62,877 nt of DNA from CALOBA01 sp942491465 (GCA_942491465.1 CALOBA010000031.1:1-62877); one strand, 5' to 3'. Shown: positions 1 through 14,506, numbered from the stretch's first letter. Notes: generated by a model not told the origin, from the sequence alone. A program made the numbers and translations.

Positions 1-467
1 CAACAAGCGGCATCCGCGTGGGATGGGCGCGGCGGAGGTGGAGGCGTTTCTGTCGCACTTGGCCACGGATCGTGGGGTCTGGGCATCGACGCAGAATCAG
101 AAGCGCTGTGTGCGCTGCTGTTCTTGTACCGGAAGGTGTTGGAGGTTGAGCTGGACTCGCTGGAGAACACCGCGCGGGCCAAGCCGTCGGAGCATGTCCC
201 GAATCGTCTTGACCCGCGACGAGGTGGCGACGGTGTTGGGGCGGATGTCGGGGCGGAACTGGCTGATGGCGAGTCTGATGTACGGCACGGGGATGCGCCT
301 GACGGAGCGCCTGCGGCTGCGCATTCAGGACGTGACTTCGGCTATCGACAGATTACGGTGTTCAGCGGCAAGGGGGCGAAGGATCGGGTGGTGCCGCTGC
401 CGGAGAGCTTGATCCCGTCGCTGAAGGAGCAGATCGCCGAGTCGGCGCGCGTGCTGGAGGCCGGCTA
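1..467 (+). pseudogene. Integron-type tyrosine recombinase fragment (left-arm copy)
   Basis: This is the mirror copy of the integrase at 8630-9439 and is cut by the window start. The reading frame changes at least three times: GAAEVEAFLSHLATDRG is in one frame, KVLEVELDSLEN in a second, IVLTRDEVATVLGRMSG back in the first, and GKGAKDRVVPLPESL in another. It contains the box-I region with a GTGMRLTE motif, but the C-terminal catalytic H-R-Y part is absent, as in the right-arm copy. The indels look like sequencing or assembly error, or decay. It is not functional as written. Confidence 0.8.
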
Positions 468-576
468 AGACATTCGTACCGTTCAGGATGCAACGACGCC
501 AGCCGACCGGCTCGACGCTTGCTCGCGCACCTTGTTTCATGCCGGATAACCGGACGGCCTGCGTCCAGGGTGCCGG

Positions 577-1814
577 CTAGAACACCAGCTCGTTGGCGCC
601 GAGGATGGCCATCATGATGGAGACGATGATGCCGCCCACGATCATGCCCAGCCCGACGATGAGGACGGGCTCGAGCACCGCGAGGAAGCGCTTGATCGCC
701 GTCTGCACCTCGCGGTCGTAGACGTCGGCGACGCGCGCCAGCATTTCCTCGAGCGCGCCGGCTCTCCTCGCCGACGAGGATCATCTGCGTGGCGAGCCGC
801 GGGTACAGCCCGGTCTCGGCCAGCGGGCGGCCGAAGCCCTTGCCTTCGCGCAGGTTCGCGATGACGCCGTCGAGCGCGCCCGCCAGCACGACGTTGCCCA
901 TCGTCTCCTTGACGATGGCGAGCCCGGACAGCAGCGTCACGCCGTTGGCGAGCAGCGTGGCGAGCGTGCGCGCGAAGCGCGCGATCTCCACCTTGGCGAT
1001 CAGGTCGCCCAGCAGCGGCATGCGCAGCCGCGCGTCGCGCGCGCGGCGCACCGCCGGGTCTTCGAGCCCGCGGCGGCGGAACCACAGCAGCGAGCCACGA
1101 GCGCCGAGCAGCGCCCACCACCAGTCGCGCAGGAACGTGCCGATCGACGATGACGACCTGCGTCGGCAGCGGCAAGCGCCTTGCCGGCCTGCGCGAACAG
1201 GACTGTCGAACTGCGGCACGACGAAGACCAGCAGCATCACCGACAGCACCGGCGACGACGATCAGGATCGTCGGATAGATGAGCGCCGACTTCACGGACT
1301 CGCGCAGCTCCTTGTTGCGCTCCATCGTCTCGGCGAGCCGCTGCATCACCACGCCGAGCGCGCCGCCCGCCTCGCCCGCACGCACGATGTTCACAAAGAA
1401 GCGCGAGAAGACTTCCCGCCGCGCGTCGAGCGCCTGCGACAGCGCCTTGCCGCCGCGCACGTCGTCGCGGATCGCCTGCAGCATCACGGCGACATGGGCG
1501 TCGGCGCGAGACCGATCAGGATCTCGAGCGCGCGATCGAGCGGCAGGCCGGCGCGCAGCAGCGTCGCGAGCTCGCGGGTGATCGACCGAGAACTGGTCGC
1601 GCGTCACGCGCTTCCGCGTCGAACCAGCGACGCTGGCGCAGCGGCTTCGCCGCGCGGCGCCCGTCGCCGGCGCGCCGAGCGCCTGCGCGATCTGCATCGG
1701 CATCAGGCCCTGGTCGCGCAGGCGATCGACGATCTCGACTCGTTCGCGGCGTCGAGCTCGCCGTTGGCGACTTCGCCGCCGCCGGCTCACCGCGCGGTAG
1801 CGGTAGAGGGGCAT
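577..1814 (-). pseudogene. GspF/PilC-like inner-membrane platform gene, frameshifted divergent copy
   Basis: It starts with MPLYRYRAV and ends with the same residues as the intact gspF (AILGANELVF). Recognisable GspF blocks occur in several frames: ARFARTLATLLANGVTLLSG, RDQGLMPMQIAQ and SALIYPTILIVVAG. The middle differs from the right-arm gspF at many third positions and residues, so it is a homologue rather than a plain copy, while its 3' end and flank match the right arm almost base for base. Several indels break the frame. It lies directly downstream of the degenerate gspE-like gene, the same order as the intact pair. Confidence 0.75.
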
Positions 1815-1819
1815 CGGCT

Positions 1820-4259
<2,440 letters not shown>

Positions 4260-4267
<8 letters not shown>

Positions 4268-4607
4268 CGATGGGCTCTGGTGGGGCCGCCAAGGCGGGCA
4301 TTGCCGGTGCCGGCCAGCGCGGCACCAAGCGCTTGAGCACGCGGGCCAGCCGCGCGTCGTCGCAGCCGTCCACACCGGCGCGTAGCTCGCCGAGCGCCGT
4401 CTCGATCGCGTCCATCGGCGCGCCGGGCTGGCGGGCGATGCGGATCTTCGGGTGTATGGTCTCGATCAGGTCTTCAGCGGCATAGAACAGCTCCTCGTAG
4501 CGCTTCTCGCCCGGGCGCAGGCCGATGTAATCGATGGCGATATCCTGTCCCGGCTCGCGGCCGGCGAGGCGGATCATCTGCTCGGCCAGGTAGCGGATCT
4601 TGATCGG
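4260..4607 (-). pseudogene. NDP-sugar epimerase (CapD/FlaA1-type) C-terminal fragment, left-arm copy
   Basis: The minus strand encodes the C-terminal block of a polysaccharide-biosynthesis nucleotide-sugar epimerase/dehydratase: IKIRYLAEQMIRLAG, then YIGLRPGEKRYEEL, then IETALGELRAGVDG. It ends where the degenerate gspE starts. The 5' part is missing because the sequence turns back at 4608. It differs from the right copy at only a few bases. Confidence 0.8.
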
Positions 4608-4984
4608 CAGCGGCGGCGAGGTGTTCGTCCTCGACATGGGCGAGCCGATCAAGATCCGCTACCTGGCCGAGCAGATGATCCGTCTCGCCGGCCGCGAGCC
4701 GGGACAGGATATCGCCATCGATTACATCGGCCTGCGCCCGGGCGAGAAGCGCTACGAGGAGCTGTTCTATGCCGCGGAAGACCTGATCGAGACCGTACAC
4801 CCGAAGATCCGCATCGCCCGCCAGCCCGGCGCGCCGATGGACGCGATCGAGACGGCGCTCGGCGAGCTACGCGCCGGCGTGGACGACTGCGACGACGCGC
4901 GGCTGGCCCGCGTGCTCAAGCGCTTGGTGCCGCGCTGGCCGGCACCGGCAATGCCCGCCTTGGCGGCCCCACCAGAGCCCATCG

Positions 4985-4992
<8 letters not shown>
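4608..4992 (+). pseudogene. NDP-sugar epimerase (CapD/FlaA1-type) C-terminal fragment, right-arm copy
   Basis: The fragment begins in the spacer with GGEVFVLDMGEPIKIRYLAE, the conserved motif that follows the catalytic core in membrane-linked WbpM/CapD/FlaA1 epimerases, and continues with GLRPGEKRYEEL and a C-terminal tail. The intact family is usually over 600 residues; only about 128 remain, so the Rossmann fold and active site are gone. Its stop overlaps the gspE start by 8 bases, suggesting these genes were once cotranscribed. The truncation falls exactly on the palindrome axis. Confidence 0.85.
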
Positions 4993-7420
<2,428 letters not shown>

Positions 7421-7424
7421 GCCG

Positions 7425-8633
7425 ATGCCCCGCTACCAGTTCAAGGCCGTCAAGCTCGACGGCGAAGAGATCGAGGGCGAGCGCGAGGCCGACGACGAGG
7501 CGGCGCTGGCCATGCAGCTCCAGGCCGAGGGCCTGATCCCGCTCAGCACCCGGCCCGCCGGCGGCCTCATGGCCAGGCTCCAGCGCCGGGCCAAGCGCAG
7601 CCTGACCGGCAAGGACGTCGAGATCGTCACCCGCCAGCTCGCCACGCTGCTCGAATCCGGCCTGACCCTGGACCGTTCGCTCACCGTGCTGGGCAACCTC
7701 TCCACCGAGGAGCACATCGTCAAGGTCCTCAACGACCTGCAGGAGCGGGTGCGCGGCGGCGCCACCTTCAGCGCCGCCCTGCAGGAGCAGGACGGCCAAT
7801 TCCCGCGTCTGTACATCAACATGGTCCGCGCCGGCGAGGCCAGCGGCGCCCTCGATCAGGTCCTCACCCGCCTCGCCGACTACCTGGAACGCAGCGCCGA
7901 GCTGCGCGGCACCGTCACCTCGGCGCTGGTCTACCCGAGCATCCTGCTGGTGGTCGCCGGGCTGTCGGTGATCATGCTCCTGGTCTTCGTCGTGCCCCAG
8001 TTCACCGTCCTGTTCGAGGACATGGGCGCCGCGCTGCCGCTGCCCACACGCATCGTCGTCGGCGCCGGCGACCTGGTGCGCGACTGGTGGTGGATGCTGC
8101 TGGTGCTGGTGGCCGGGGTCGCGGTGTTCATGGAGCGCTGGCTGGAAGACCCGGACAACCGCCGCCGCTTCGACTACGGGGTCATGCGCATCCCCCTGTT
8201 CGGCGACCTCATCTGGAAGATGGAGACCGCCCGCTTCTGCCACACCCTGTCCACGCTGCTCAAGAACGGCCTGCCCCTGCTCACCGGCCTCAATCTCGCC
8301 AAGGAGGTCGTCGGCAACCGCCGCATCGGCGACGGGCTGGACGAGGCCGGCGAGGCCCTCAAGCACGGCCGCGGCCTGGCCGAGCCCCTGGCCAGCCATG
8401 AGGTCCTGCCCCAGCTCGCCCTGCAGATGATCCGCGTCGGCGAAGAATCCGGCGCGCTGGACGCCATGCTCACCAAGGTCGCCGACATCTTCGACCGCGA
8501 GACCCGCGACAGCGTCCAGCGCATGCTCACCCTGCTCGAGCCCGTCCTCATCATCGGGCTGGGCATCATCGTCGCCGGCATCATCGTCTCCATCATGATG
8601 GCCATCCTCGGCGCCAACGAGCTGGTGTTCTAG
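7425..8633 (+). CDS. gspF: Type II secretion inner-membrane platform protein GspF
   Basis: 402-residue polytopic platform protein that couples the GspE ATPase to pseudopilus assembly. It has two T2SSF domains (about 65-190 and 270-390), each with the family pattern seen in RQLATLLESGLTLDRSL and CHTLSTLLKNGLPLLTG. Hydrophobic segments lie near residues 165-195, 210-235 and 370-400. It starts four bases after the gspE stop, so translation is probably coupled. Length is normal for GspF/PilC. The ending (ILGANELVF) resembles GspF more than PilC, but the pilus alternative is open because no other secretion genes are in the window. Confidence 0.88.
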   Translation: MPRYQFKAVKLDGEEIEGEREADDEAALAMQLQAEGLIPLSTRPAGGLMARLQRRAKRSLTGKDVEIVTRQLATLLESGLTLDRSLTVLGNLSTEEHIVKVLNDLQERVRGGATFSAALQEQDGQFPRLYINMVRAGEASGALDQVLTRLADYLERSAELRGTVTSALVYPSILLVVAGLSVIMLLVFVVPQFTVLFEDMGAALPLPTRIVVGAGDLVRDWWWMLLVLVAGVAVFMERWLEDPDNRRRFDYGVMRIPLFGDLIWKMETARFCHTLSTLLKNGLPLLTGLNLAKEVVGNRRIGDGLDEAGEALKHGRGLAEPLASHEVLPQLALQMIRVGEESGALDAMLTKVADIFDRETRDSVQRMLTLLEPVLIIGLGIIVAGIIVSIMMAILGANELVF

Positions 8634-9439
8634 CCGGCACCCTGGACGCAGTCCATCCGGTTCTCCGGCATGAAGCAAGGTGCGCGAGGAAGCGTCGAGC
8701 CGGTCGGCTGGCGTCGTTGATCCTGAACGGTACGAATGTCGTAGCCGGCCTCCAGCACGCGCGCGGACTCGGCGATCTGCTCCTTCAGCGACGGGATCAA
8801 GCTCTCCGGCAGCGGCACCACCCGATCCTTCGCCCCCTTGCCGTTGAACACCGTAATCTGTCGATAGCCGAAGTCCACGTCCTGAATGCGCAGCCGCAGG
8901 CACTCCGTCAGGCGCATCCCCGTACCGTACATCAGACTCGCCATCAGCCAGTTCCGCCCCGACATCCGCCCCAACACCGTCGCCACCTCGTCGCGGGTCA
9001 AGACGATCGGGACATGCTCAGACGGCTTGGCCCGCGTGATGTTCTCAACCCAGTCCAGCTCAACCTCCAACACCCTCCGGTACAAGAACAGCAGCGCACA
9101 CAGCGCTTGATTCTGCGTCGATGCCGAGACCCCACGATCCGTGGCCAAGTGCGAGAGAAACGCCTCCACCTCCGCCGCGCCCATCTCACGCGGGTGCCGC
9201 TTCTTGTGGAACCAGATATAGCGCTTGATCCAGTCCGTCGCCTGCTCCGTACGATGGCTGTAGTGCGCGACTTCCCGCCCCTGTTCCTCAGGCGCTTGGG
9301 CTTCTGCGGCGCCGTACCTTGTACCACCGACTCCCGATGCGGCTCGAACTGTCTTTATAGCAGCTCGTTCAGTCTCGCAGCCTTCGTGGACGACGACCCG
9401 GGCCGGCTGCCGTGGCGCGGCCCCTCTGACGATGAGCAA
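8630..9439 (-). pseudogene. Integron-type tyrosine recombinase, C-terminus deleted
   Basis: The core-binding domain is well preserved (HYSHRTEQATDWIKRYI, KKRHPREMGAAEVEAFLSHL, STQNQALCALLFLYRRVLEV), followed by the first catalytic block with GTGMRLTECLRLR and FGYRQITVFNGKGAKDRVV. This is the pattern of IntI/XerC-like integron integrases. After SLKEQIAESARV the sequence jumps to LEAGYDIRTVQ, which normally lies more than 80 residues further on, and then to unrelated residues. The HxxR and Tyr active-site parts are missing. It converges on gspF, sharing 4 bases. The start is uncertain; the recombinase-like part begins near 9260. Confidence 0.8.
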
Positions 9440-9594
9440 ATTCTGCCATTATATTCCGACGAATCGCAGTGGGGGGGGACACGCGCGTAGCGCAGAAAAC
9501 CATCTTCAGTCCTCTGTTTACTGCCCGTTAGGCCGGCCAAATGGCTTCCATATCTGCTTTAGGAAGCCGTACGGGCGCATAACTCACCTAGCAG

Positions 9595-9805
9595 GAAAGA
9601 CCGGGGTCAAGGAAAGACCGGGGTCAAGGAAAGACCGGGGTCAGGTCTTGACTTTTGCCTCCGCGAAGACAAAGTCGGGTCTCAACGTAGTGGAAAGACC
9701 GGTGAAGACCGGGGTCAGGTCTTGACTTTTGCCTCCGCGAAGACAAAGTCCGGTCTCAGATGTAACACGTAGCCCGGGCCTGCGGGAAGACCGGGGTCAG
9801 GTCCG
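9595..9805. repeat. REP-like repeats built on GACCGGGGTCA
   Basis: Five copies of GACCGGGGTCA occur (near 9599, 9616, 9633, 9707 and 9790). Two of them start a 52-bp direct repeat (9633-9684 and 9707-9758) that continues into GGTCTTGACTTTTGCC. Such blocks typically surround REP-associated tyrosine transposase genes of the IS200 kind, but no such gene is visible here. The repeats form the 3' end of the ATPase reading frame. The upstream stretch 9440-9594 holds nothing I recognise. Confidence 0.8.
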
Positions 9806-10671
9806 GCAACGGGCGGCGGGCCAGCCTTGACGATGGGCCGATAGCGGTTCTCGTCCGCGCCGAGGGCGACCCGCACCGGCTGTCCGTCGCCGACGCGAAG
9901 CTCGGGAACGCCGAATTCCATGCGCTCGATCTCCACCAGGATGTCGTTGGGCACGTCGCGGGGGGCCTTGTCGATCTCGTCGATGAGCACGACCGAGCGG
10001 CAGGGCGCGCCGGGATGGCCGAGGCTGCCGGGCGGCAGGCCCAGCGCGGCCTCGATGGCAACCGGCTTGGCGAGCAGGATGGCGCGGCCCAGGGCCTCGA
10101 AGCTAATGAAGCGACCGGCGTCGGCGGCCGGCGACTCGGCGGGAGCGCGGGTCTGCGCGGCGTGGAAGCGGCCGACGGTGTCGAAGCGGTAGAACAGGTC
10201 GCGCGACTCGGTATCGGACTGGACCGGGAAGCGCAACGGCTCGCCGAGCCCCAGCTCCCAGGCCAGGCTATCGGCGAGGCCGGATTTGCCGGAGCCGGGC
10301 TCGCCGGTGAGCAGCAGCGGCATGCCGAGCGTCAGGGCCACATCGACGGCGGCGGCCAGCTCGGGGTCGGTGCAGAGCGGCCCCAAGTCGTCGAGGAGGT
10401 GACAACAGCCCCGTGCCATCAGACGCCGACGATGGCGCAGCCGCCACCACAGCGGCCGGCGCCCGGGCTCGCGCACGACGCCGATCAGCAGCAGCACGCG
10501 GGTGCCGGGGCCGGGCGCACCGAGCCTAAGCAGGTCGTCTCGGGCACCGGCGACCAGCTCTGCGAGCCGATGGCCATGCAGCTTCAGCGTGACCCGGGCG
10601 TAGAGCACCCGCAACGGCGGCCCTCGCAGCATCTCGCGCACCTTGCTGCGTTGTATGTTCTCCTGCGCCAT
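9715..10671 (-). CDS. MoxR-like AAA ATPase, 3' end replaced by repeats
   Basis: A 318-residue reading frame whose core is an AAA domain: Walker A GEPGSGKS at residues 123-130, an FPVQSDTESRDLFYRFD block near 148-163 typical of MoxR-type ATPases, and Walker B SVVLIDEIDKAPRD from about 226. The last about 30 residues are encoded by the GACCGGGGTCA repeats, so sensor and lid parts are probably lost. MoxR ATPases usually remodel a von Willebrand A-domain partner or serve conflict systems; no partner is present. Residues 1-75 look like a separate small domain. Two small doubtful frames lie upstream on the same strand. Confidence 0.6.
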   Translation of the reverse strand: MAQENIQRSKVREMLRGPPLRVLYARVTLKLHGHRLAELVAGARDDLLRLGAPGPGTRVLLLIGVVREPGRRPLWWRLRHRRRLMARGCCHLLDDLGPLCTDPELAAAVDVALTLGMPLLLTGEPGSGKSGLADSLAWELGLGEPLRFPVQSDTESRDLFYRFDTVGRFHAAQTRAPAESPAADAGRFISFEALGRAILLAKPVAIEAALGLPPGSLGHPGAPCRSVVLIDEIDKAPRDVPNDILVEIERMEFGVPELRVGDGQPVRVALGADENRYRPIVKAGPPPVAGPDPGLPAGPGYVLHLRPDFVFAEAKVKT

Positions 10672-10790
10672 GCTGCGTCTGGGGCGGCAGGTTTACCTCC
10701 GTGTAGACGACGGTGGCCTGGGGGCTGTTCTTGGCCATGCCCCGCGTCGCCCCTGAGACATCGATGTCTCGGGCAGTCGTGTTTTCCATC
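10672..10790 (-). other. Short reading frame upstream of the ATPase, possibly a broken small gene
   Basis: From an ATG at 10790 the minus strand reads ARDIDVSGATRGMAKNS and VVYTEVNLPP, resembling the short beta-rich tags found next to effector-associated ATPases. The frame then runs into the ATPase coding region without stopping, so it is either frameshifted or not a gene. Confidence 0.25.
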
Positions 10791-10842
10791 TGCAGCCCTG
10801 CGTCGTTCCCGCCGGGGTGGCCGCTGCTCCCCGGCGGGCGGA

Positions 10843-11244
10843 TCAGTTTCCCGTGGGGTCTCCAGCCGCGTTGATATCCGAAAGGCGGACGTTTCTCGCA
10901 TCCAAATCCTTGAGCACCGCGGCGGTCGCGCCGGCGCCGGTCGCGGTGATCCGCTCGGCGGTCAGGTCGCCGCTCAGGCGGACCCGCTCGAACACGGCGG
11001 CAAGGCTTGCGGGCGGGGCGGCGCGCGCCATCTCGGCACGCAGGGCCTCGGCGAGCTTCGCCAGTTCGTCGGCGTGCGCAGCGGCGGCGCCAGTCAGCTC
11101 TTCGGCAACGACGGCGCGGCGGGCATTCGAGTCGATGATGCATCTTTGCGCAGTTTCGACGCAACCGGGAGGGTCACCTGCCGAGCCCCGCCTCGTCGAC
11201 GGATCGATATCCACGGCGTAGGATTGCCGCAGCAGCCGGTACAC
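10843..11244 (-). CDS. Hypothetical protein with helical middle and beta-rich tail
   Basis: A 133-residue frame on the same strand as the ATPase. Residues about 45-85 are Ala/Glu-rich and probably helical (HADELAKLAEALRAEMARAA). The tail (LSGDLTAERITATGAGA, then KDLDARNVRLSDINAAGD) has the spacing of a small beta-solenoid. I do not recognise a family. Its position just upstream of a MoxR-like ATPase suggests the small companion proteins of conflict ATPases, but that is only inference. The start is uncertain and the frame could be spurious. Confidence 0.35.
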   Translation of the reverse strand: MYRLLRQSYAVDIDPSTRRGSAGDPPGCVETAQRCIIDSNARRAVVAEELTGAAAAHADELAKLAEALRAEMARAAPPASLAAVFERVRLSGDLTAERITATGAGATAAVLKDLDARNVRLSDINAAGDPTGN

Positions 11245-11286
11245 TTAAGGTCCGGCAGATCAACCAACCGCCCGCGCAGGTGCGCA

Positions 11287-12345
11287 ATGCCCGAGCCGAA
11301 ACGCATCAACTGGCACCGCTGGTTCGGCGTCGGTCTGACCGACCGCTTCGCCGGCACCGCCTGGCGCGTCGAATTGGAAAAGGAGCTGGCGCTCAAGAGC
11401 CAGCGCCTCGACGTGGTCGTCATCGAGCGCGGCAACGCCGAGCAGGGTGCTGGGGCAACAAGGCCGGAACTGCCGGACGGCCTGGACAATCTGCGCGCCC
11501 ACAACCTGCTGACCTACAAGTCCCACCAGGAGAGCCTCGACGCCTGGGCGCTCGACGAGCTGATCGGCCACTACGTGAACTACCGCAAGCTGCTCGCCGA
11601 CCGCCGGCCCGGCGACGGCGACCCGGCTGAGGGCGATCCCGCGCCGGACATCAATGAACAGCCCTCGGGTCTTGCATCGACGGGCGAATTCCAGCTCTAC
11701 GCCGTCGCCACCCGCAAGCCCGTCAAGCTGCTGCGCGGACTCATGAGCGGCGCCGTGCAACCGACCGAGTACCCAGGTGTCCATGACCTGCAGTGGGGCT
11801 CCAAACAGGTCCGGCTCATCGTCCTGGACGCCGTCGCCGAAACCCCGCGCAACGCCCTCTGGCAGCTCTTCAGCGCCCGCGTAGAACGCGTGCGGCGCGG
11901 TTTGAGCACCTACCAAGGGCGCACGAAGGCCGCCCACGAGCTGCTGTTCCGCCTCTACTCAACCCATCGCTTCGGACTAGCCGCCATGACCTACACCGTC
12001 GAAGACTTCGTCCGCGAAACCCATGAGGAGATCATCGCCAACCTCACCCCCGAGGAGTGCGTAGAGATCGTCAAGAAGATGTCCCCCGAGCAGCGTCTGC
12101 AGGGCCTGGCCCCCGAGCAGCGTCTGCAGGGCCTGGCCCCCGAGCAGCGTCTGCAGGGCCTGGCCCCCGAGGAGCGCCTGCAGGGTCTGCCACCCGAGCA
12201 GCGCTTGCAGGGTCTGCCGCCAGAGGAGCGGCTGCGGGGCCTTCCCCCCGAAACGCTCCTGCGCAGTCTCGATCCCGATCAGCTCAAGACCCTCGACCCG
12301 GAAGAGCGCGACACCCTGCGAAGGCTGCTGCGCAAGCTCAACTGA
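11287..12345 (+). CDS. Hypothetical protein with C-terminal 9-residue repeats
   Basis: 352 residues. The start is chosen at the ATG that opens MPEPKRINWHRWFG; the longer frame upstream is antisense to the ATPase. The N-terminal 230 residues are mixed alpha/beta without a signal peptide (WALDELIGHYVNYRKLLADR, then LYAVATRKPVKLLRGL), and the C-terminus has six tandem copies of a [AP]PE[EQ]RLQGL nonapeptide before a charged tail. The architecture resembles Rpn/PDDEXK transposase-family proteins that also carry such Glu/Leu repeats, but I cannot place the N-terminus. It looks intact among broken neighbours. Confidence 0.65.
   Translation: MPEPKRINWHRWFGVGLTDRFAGTAWRVELEKELALKSQRLDVVVIERGNAEQGAGATRPELPDGLDNLRAHNLLTYKSHQESLDAWALDELIGHYVNYRKLLADRRPGDGDPAEGDPAPDINEQPSGLASTGEFQLYAVATRKPVKLLRGLMSGAVQPTEYPGVHDLQWGSKQVRLIVLDAVAETPRNALWQLFSARVERVRRGLSTYQGRTKAAHELLFRLYSTHRFGLAAMTYTVEDFVRETHEEIIANLTPEECVEIVKKMSPEQRLQGLAPEQRLQGLAPEQRLQGLAPEERLQGLPPEQRLQGLPPEERLRGLPPETLLRSLDPDQLKTLDPEERDTLRRLLRKLN
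12082..12243 (+). repeat. Six tandem 27-bp repeats in a coding region
   Basis: The first three units are identical or nearly so and the last three drift, which suggests recent expansion at the 5' end. Each unit encodes nine residues, PEQRLQGL plus a linker residue, so copy-number change keeps the frame. Confidence 0.95.
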
Positions 12346-12449
12346 AGCGCAGTGCGCGTTGGCGTTCCCGGCGAACGAGCAACCGCATGAGCAGCGCGTC
12401 TCGGGCCGAGGCGCAGGTGGCCGACGCGGCGTTGCGGCGGCCGAGCCGG

Positions 12450-13435
12450 CTCAAACCGCCCGCCAGACCAGCCGCTCGACTCCGAGCGCCACAACGGCGA
12501 AGCCGCGCAGCCCCGCAAGCCCGTGGCGCTCGCGCAGCGAGCGGCCATAGTCCCGCACCTGCGCCTCGGCCTCGTCGAGCTTAGCCGCCACCGCCGGCAG
12601 TGCCGCGAGTGCCTCGCGCGATTGTCCCCGCACCTGCTCCCCGCTCAGCCTCAGCTGCTTGATAGGGAGGTACTTGAATTCGAGCAAGAGGTCCAGCGCC
12701 TGGAAGCGGCGCATGTCCGGGCGGACGATCAGCGCCAGGTCGGCATAGCCGCGGTCGGTCTCCAGCTCGGAGACGGCCATGTACAGCCGGTCGGTCAGCC
12801 AGGCCTCGCGCAGCCGCTCCACATAGAGCCCCCGCGCCGCCAGGTTCGGGATGCGCAGCACGCGCTGGCCGAAGGGGCTCAACCCCGCCAGGGTCAGGAT
12901 ACCGAAGCAGTACAGCAGCGAGTGTAGAAGGTGCGCATGGTGGCCAGCGCCTGCTGCGGCGCCCAGTCCGCCACGCCGCTTAGGCGCTCGCTCGCGAGCC
13001 GTTGCAGCACCTGCGCCACCTCCGCCTCGGTGAAGCCGCACAGGTCGGCAAACTCCTGGTCCAAATAGATGTTCTGGCCGACGTTGTAGCCGCTGGTCAT
13101 ATCGCTCATCACCACCGGCCAGACCCCGGTGATGAAGACCCGATCCAACCCCTGCCCCCCGGCGGCGGCCTTGATCGCCTTGAAGACCGTCTTCAGCACC
13201 CCCCCTCGCCATAGAGCAGCGCCTGGTAGCGCGACTGGCTGCCGGCGCGATCCGCCATGAGCACCTCATTGGCGAAGTTGTCGTATTCATCCACCAGCAG
13301 GGTCAGCCGATGCCGCGTCTGCGCCAGCGCCGACAGCGCCGAGCGCCATGAAGACAAGGCATTGTCGGCATGGATCTCGATCGGCGTCGGCAGCCGGTCG
13401 CGATAGCGCAGCGCGAAGTCGGCGATCGCTCACCG
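12450..13435 (-). pseudogene. AAA-ATPase-like/PD-(D/E)XK nuclease family protein, frameshifted and 5'-truncated
   Basis: Recognisable family blocks are LTLLVDEYDNFANEVL (Walker B region), LDRVFITGVWPVVMSDM followed by YNVGQNIYL, LYCFGILTLAG, RIPNLAARGLYVERL and the C-terminal nuclease strand ALDLLLEFKYLPI. This matches the AAA_ATPase-like plus PDDEXK_9 (DUF1703) architecture. The frame breaks in the seven-C run at 13199-13205 and again near 12920 (one base missing before HSLLYCFG). The N-terminus with Walker A is absent; coding similarity stops near 13435, where the repeat region starts. It is either a pseudogene or affected by homopolymer errors. Confidence 0.75.
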
Positions 13436-13667
13436 CATCCCTACGTGCCGCCGCGTCCGCCAGGCTCTAACGCCGAGCCCGCGAGCAAACGCGCGCGTCC
13501 ATCGCCGAGCGATCCCGCCGCCGCCCCTGCCGCGCGCCCTGACCTGGCTGATGCGGCAGTTGTCGCGATCCGGCTGGATGCAGCGCGCTGCCCGGCGCGC
13601 GCAGTCACAAGCGAGCTGGCCCGATGATCGGTGAGCCGGGGGTTTCTGTGATCGCGCCGAGCGTCTC

Positions 13668-13836
13668 GTGATCGCGACGACGCTCCAGCGTCGTCGCGCA
13701 TCCCCGGGCGCTCCAGCGCCCCGTGGACGGGCGCGGCGACGGCGCCGAGCGCTCGCGGGGCCACGCGCCGCTGGAGCGGCGACGGATGCGTCACGACGCT
13801 GGAGCGTCGTGACGATCAGGCTACGAGCAGCCGGTA
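13668..13836. repeat. 169-bp repeat, copy 1
   Basis: It matches 14215-14383 over 169 bp with few differences. It contains several short dyads (CGACGCTCCAGCGTCG, GGGCGCTCCAGCGCCC, CGACGCTGGAGCGTCG), so the transcript would fold into a chain of hairpins, like a BIME. The surrounding stretch 13436-13667 shows no gene I can support. Confidence 0.85.
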
Positions 13837-14008
13837 GTCGGATTGAGCCTGCGAAACCCAGCGTCCACCAGCCCGCACGCGGCCATCGCTGAGTTTCGTT
13901 CCTCAGCCCAGCCTGCGCGGACCTGTGGCCGATGTGGGAGCGACTTGCAGTCGCGACTGCCGCGACGCTGCCTGCCTGGTCGCGAAGCTGGCGCTTCGCG
14001 ACCAGGGC

Positions 14009-14214
14009 GAGCAGCGGCGGCTCGCCGCTGGGGGGCGGCTTTGGCGTCTTGGCGTTGCCGCTGCTCGGGGGCGGGACGCCCCCGCTCCGGCTGGGAGCAG
14101 CGGCGGCTCGCCGCTGGGGGGCGGCTTTGGCGTCTTGGCGTTGCCGCTGTTCGGGGGCGGGACGCCCCCGCTCCGGCTGGGAGCAGCGGCGTCTCGCGGC
14201 TGGGGGGCGGCTTT
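14009..14214. repeat. 86-bp tandem repeat, about 2.3 copies
   Basis: The unit containing GGCGTCTTGGCGTTGCCGCT recurs at 14043 and 14129, with a partial third copy from about 14181. It is flanked on the left by hairpins (GTCGCGAAGC...GCTTCGCGAC, 13979-14003). It is non-coding; the reading frames across it are low-complexity artefacts. Confidence 0.8.
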
Positions 14215-14383
14215 GTGATCGCGACGACGCTCCAGCGTTGTCGCGCGTCCCCGGGCGCTCCAGCGCCCCGTGGACGAGCGCGGCGACGGCGCCGAGCGGT
14301 CGCGGGGCCACGCACCGCTGGAGCGGCGACGGATGCGTCACGACGCTGGGGCGTCGTGACGATCAGGCTACGAGCAGCCGGTA
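14215..14383. repeat. 169-bp repeat, copy 2
   Basis: Direct repeat of 13668-13836 with the same array of short dyads. Together the two copies bracket the 86-bp tandem repeats between the two PDDEXK-type pseudogenes. Confidence 0.85.
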
Positions 14384-14506
14384 TCTCGTACGCGATAGGG
14401 CAGGATGTAGGGCATCCCAGCAGCAACCGCCGCAAGGCGCTGTGGCTGTACGGCCCCGGCGCACCGGACTATGCTGTGGAATCATCAATCCCGCCCCGCC
14501 ACGACC

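Noticed and set aside
10015..11286. The long 5' extension of the repeat-protein frame
   Set aside because: It lies opposite the ATPase and has no family features; the gene-like sequence starts at the ATG at 11287.
12082..12243. CRISPR-like array
   Set aside because: The units are contiguous 27-bp coding repeats without spacers.
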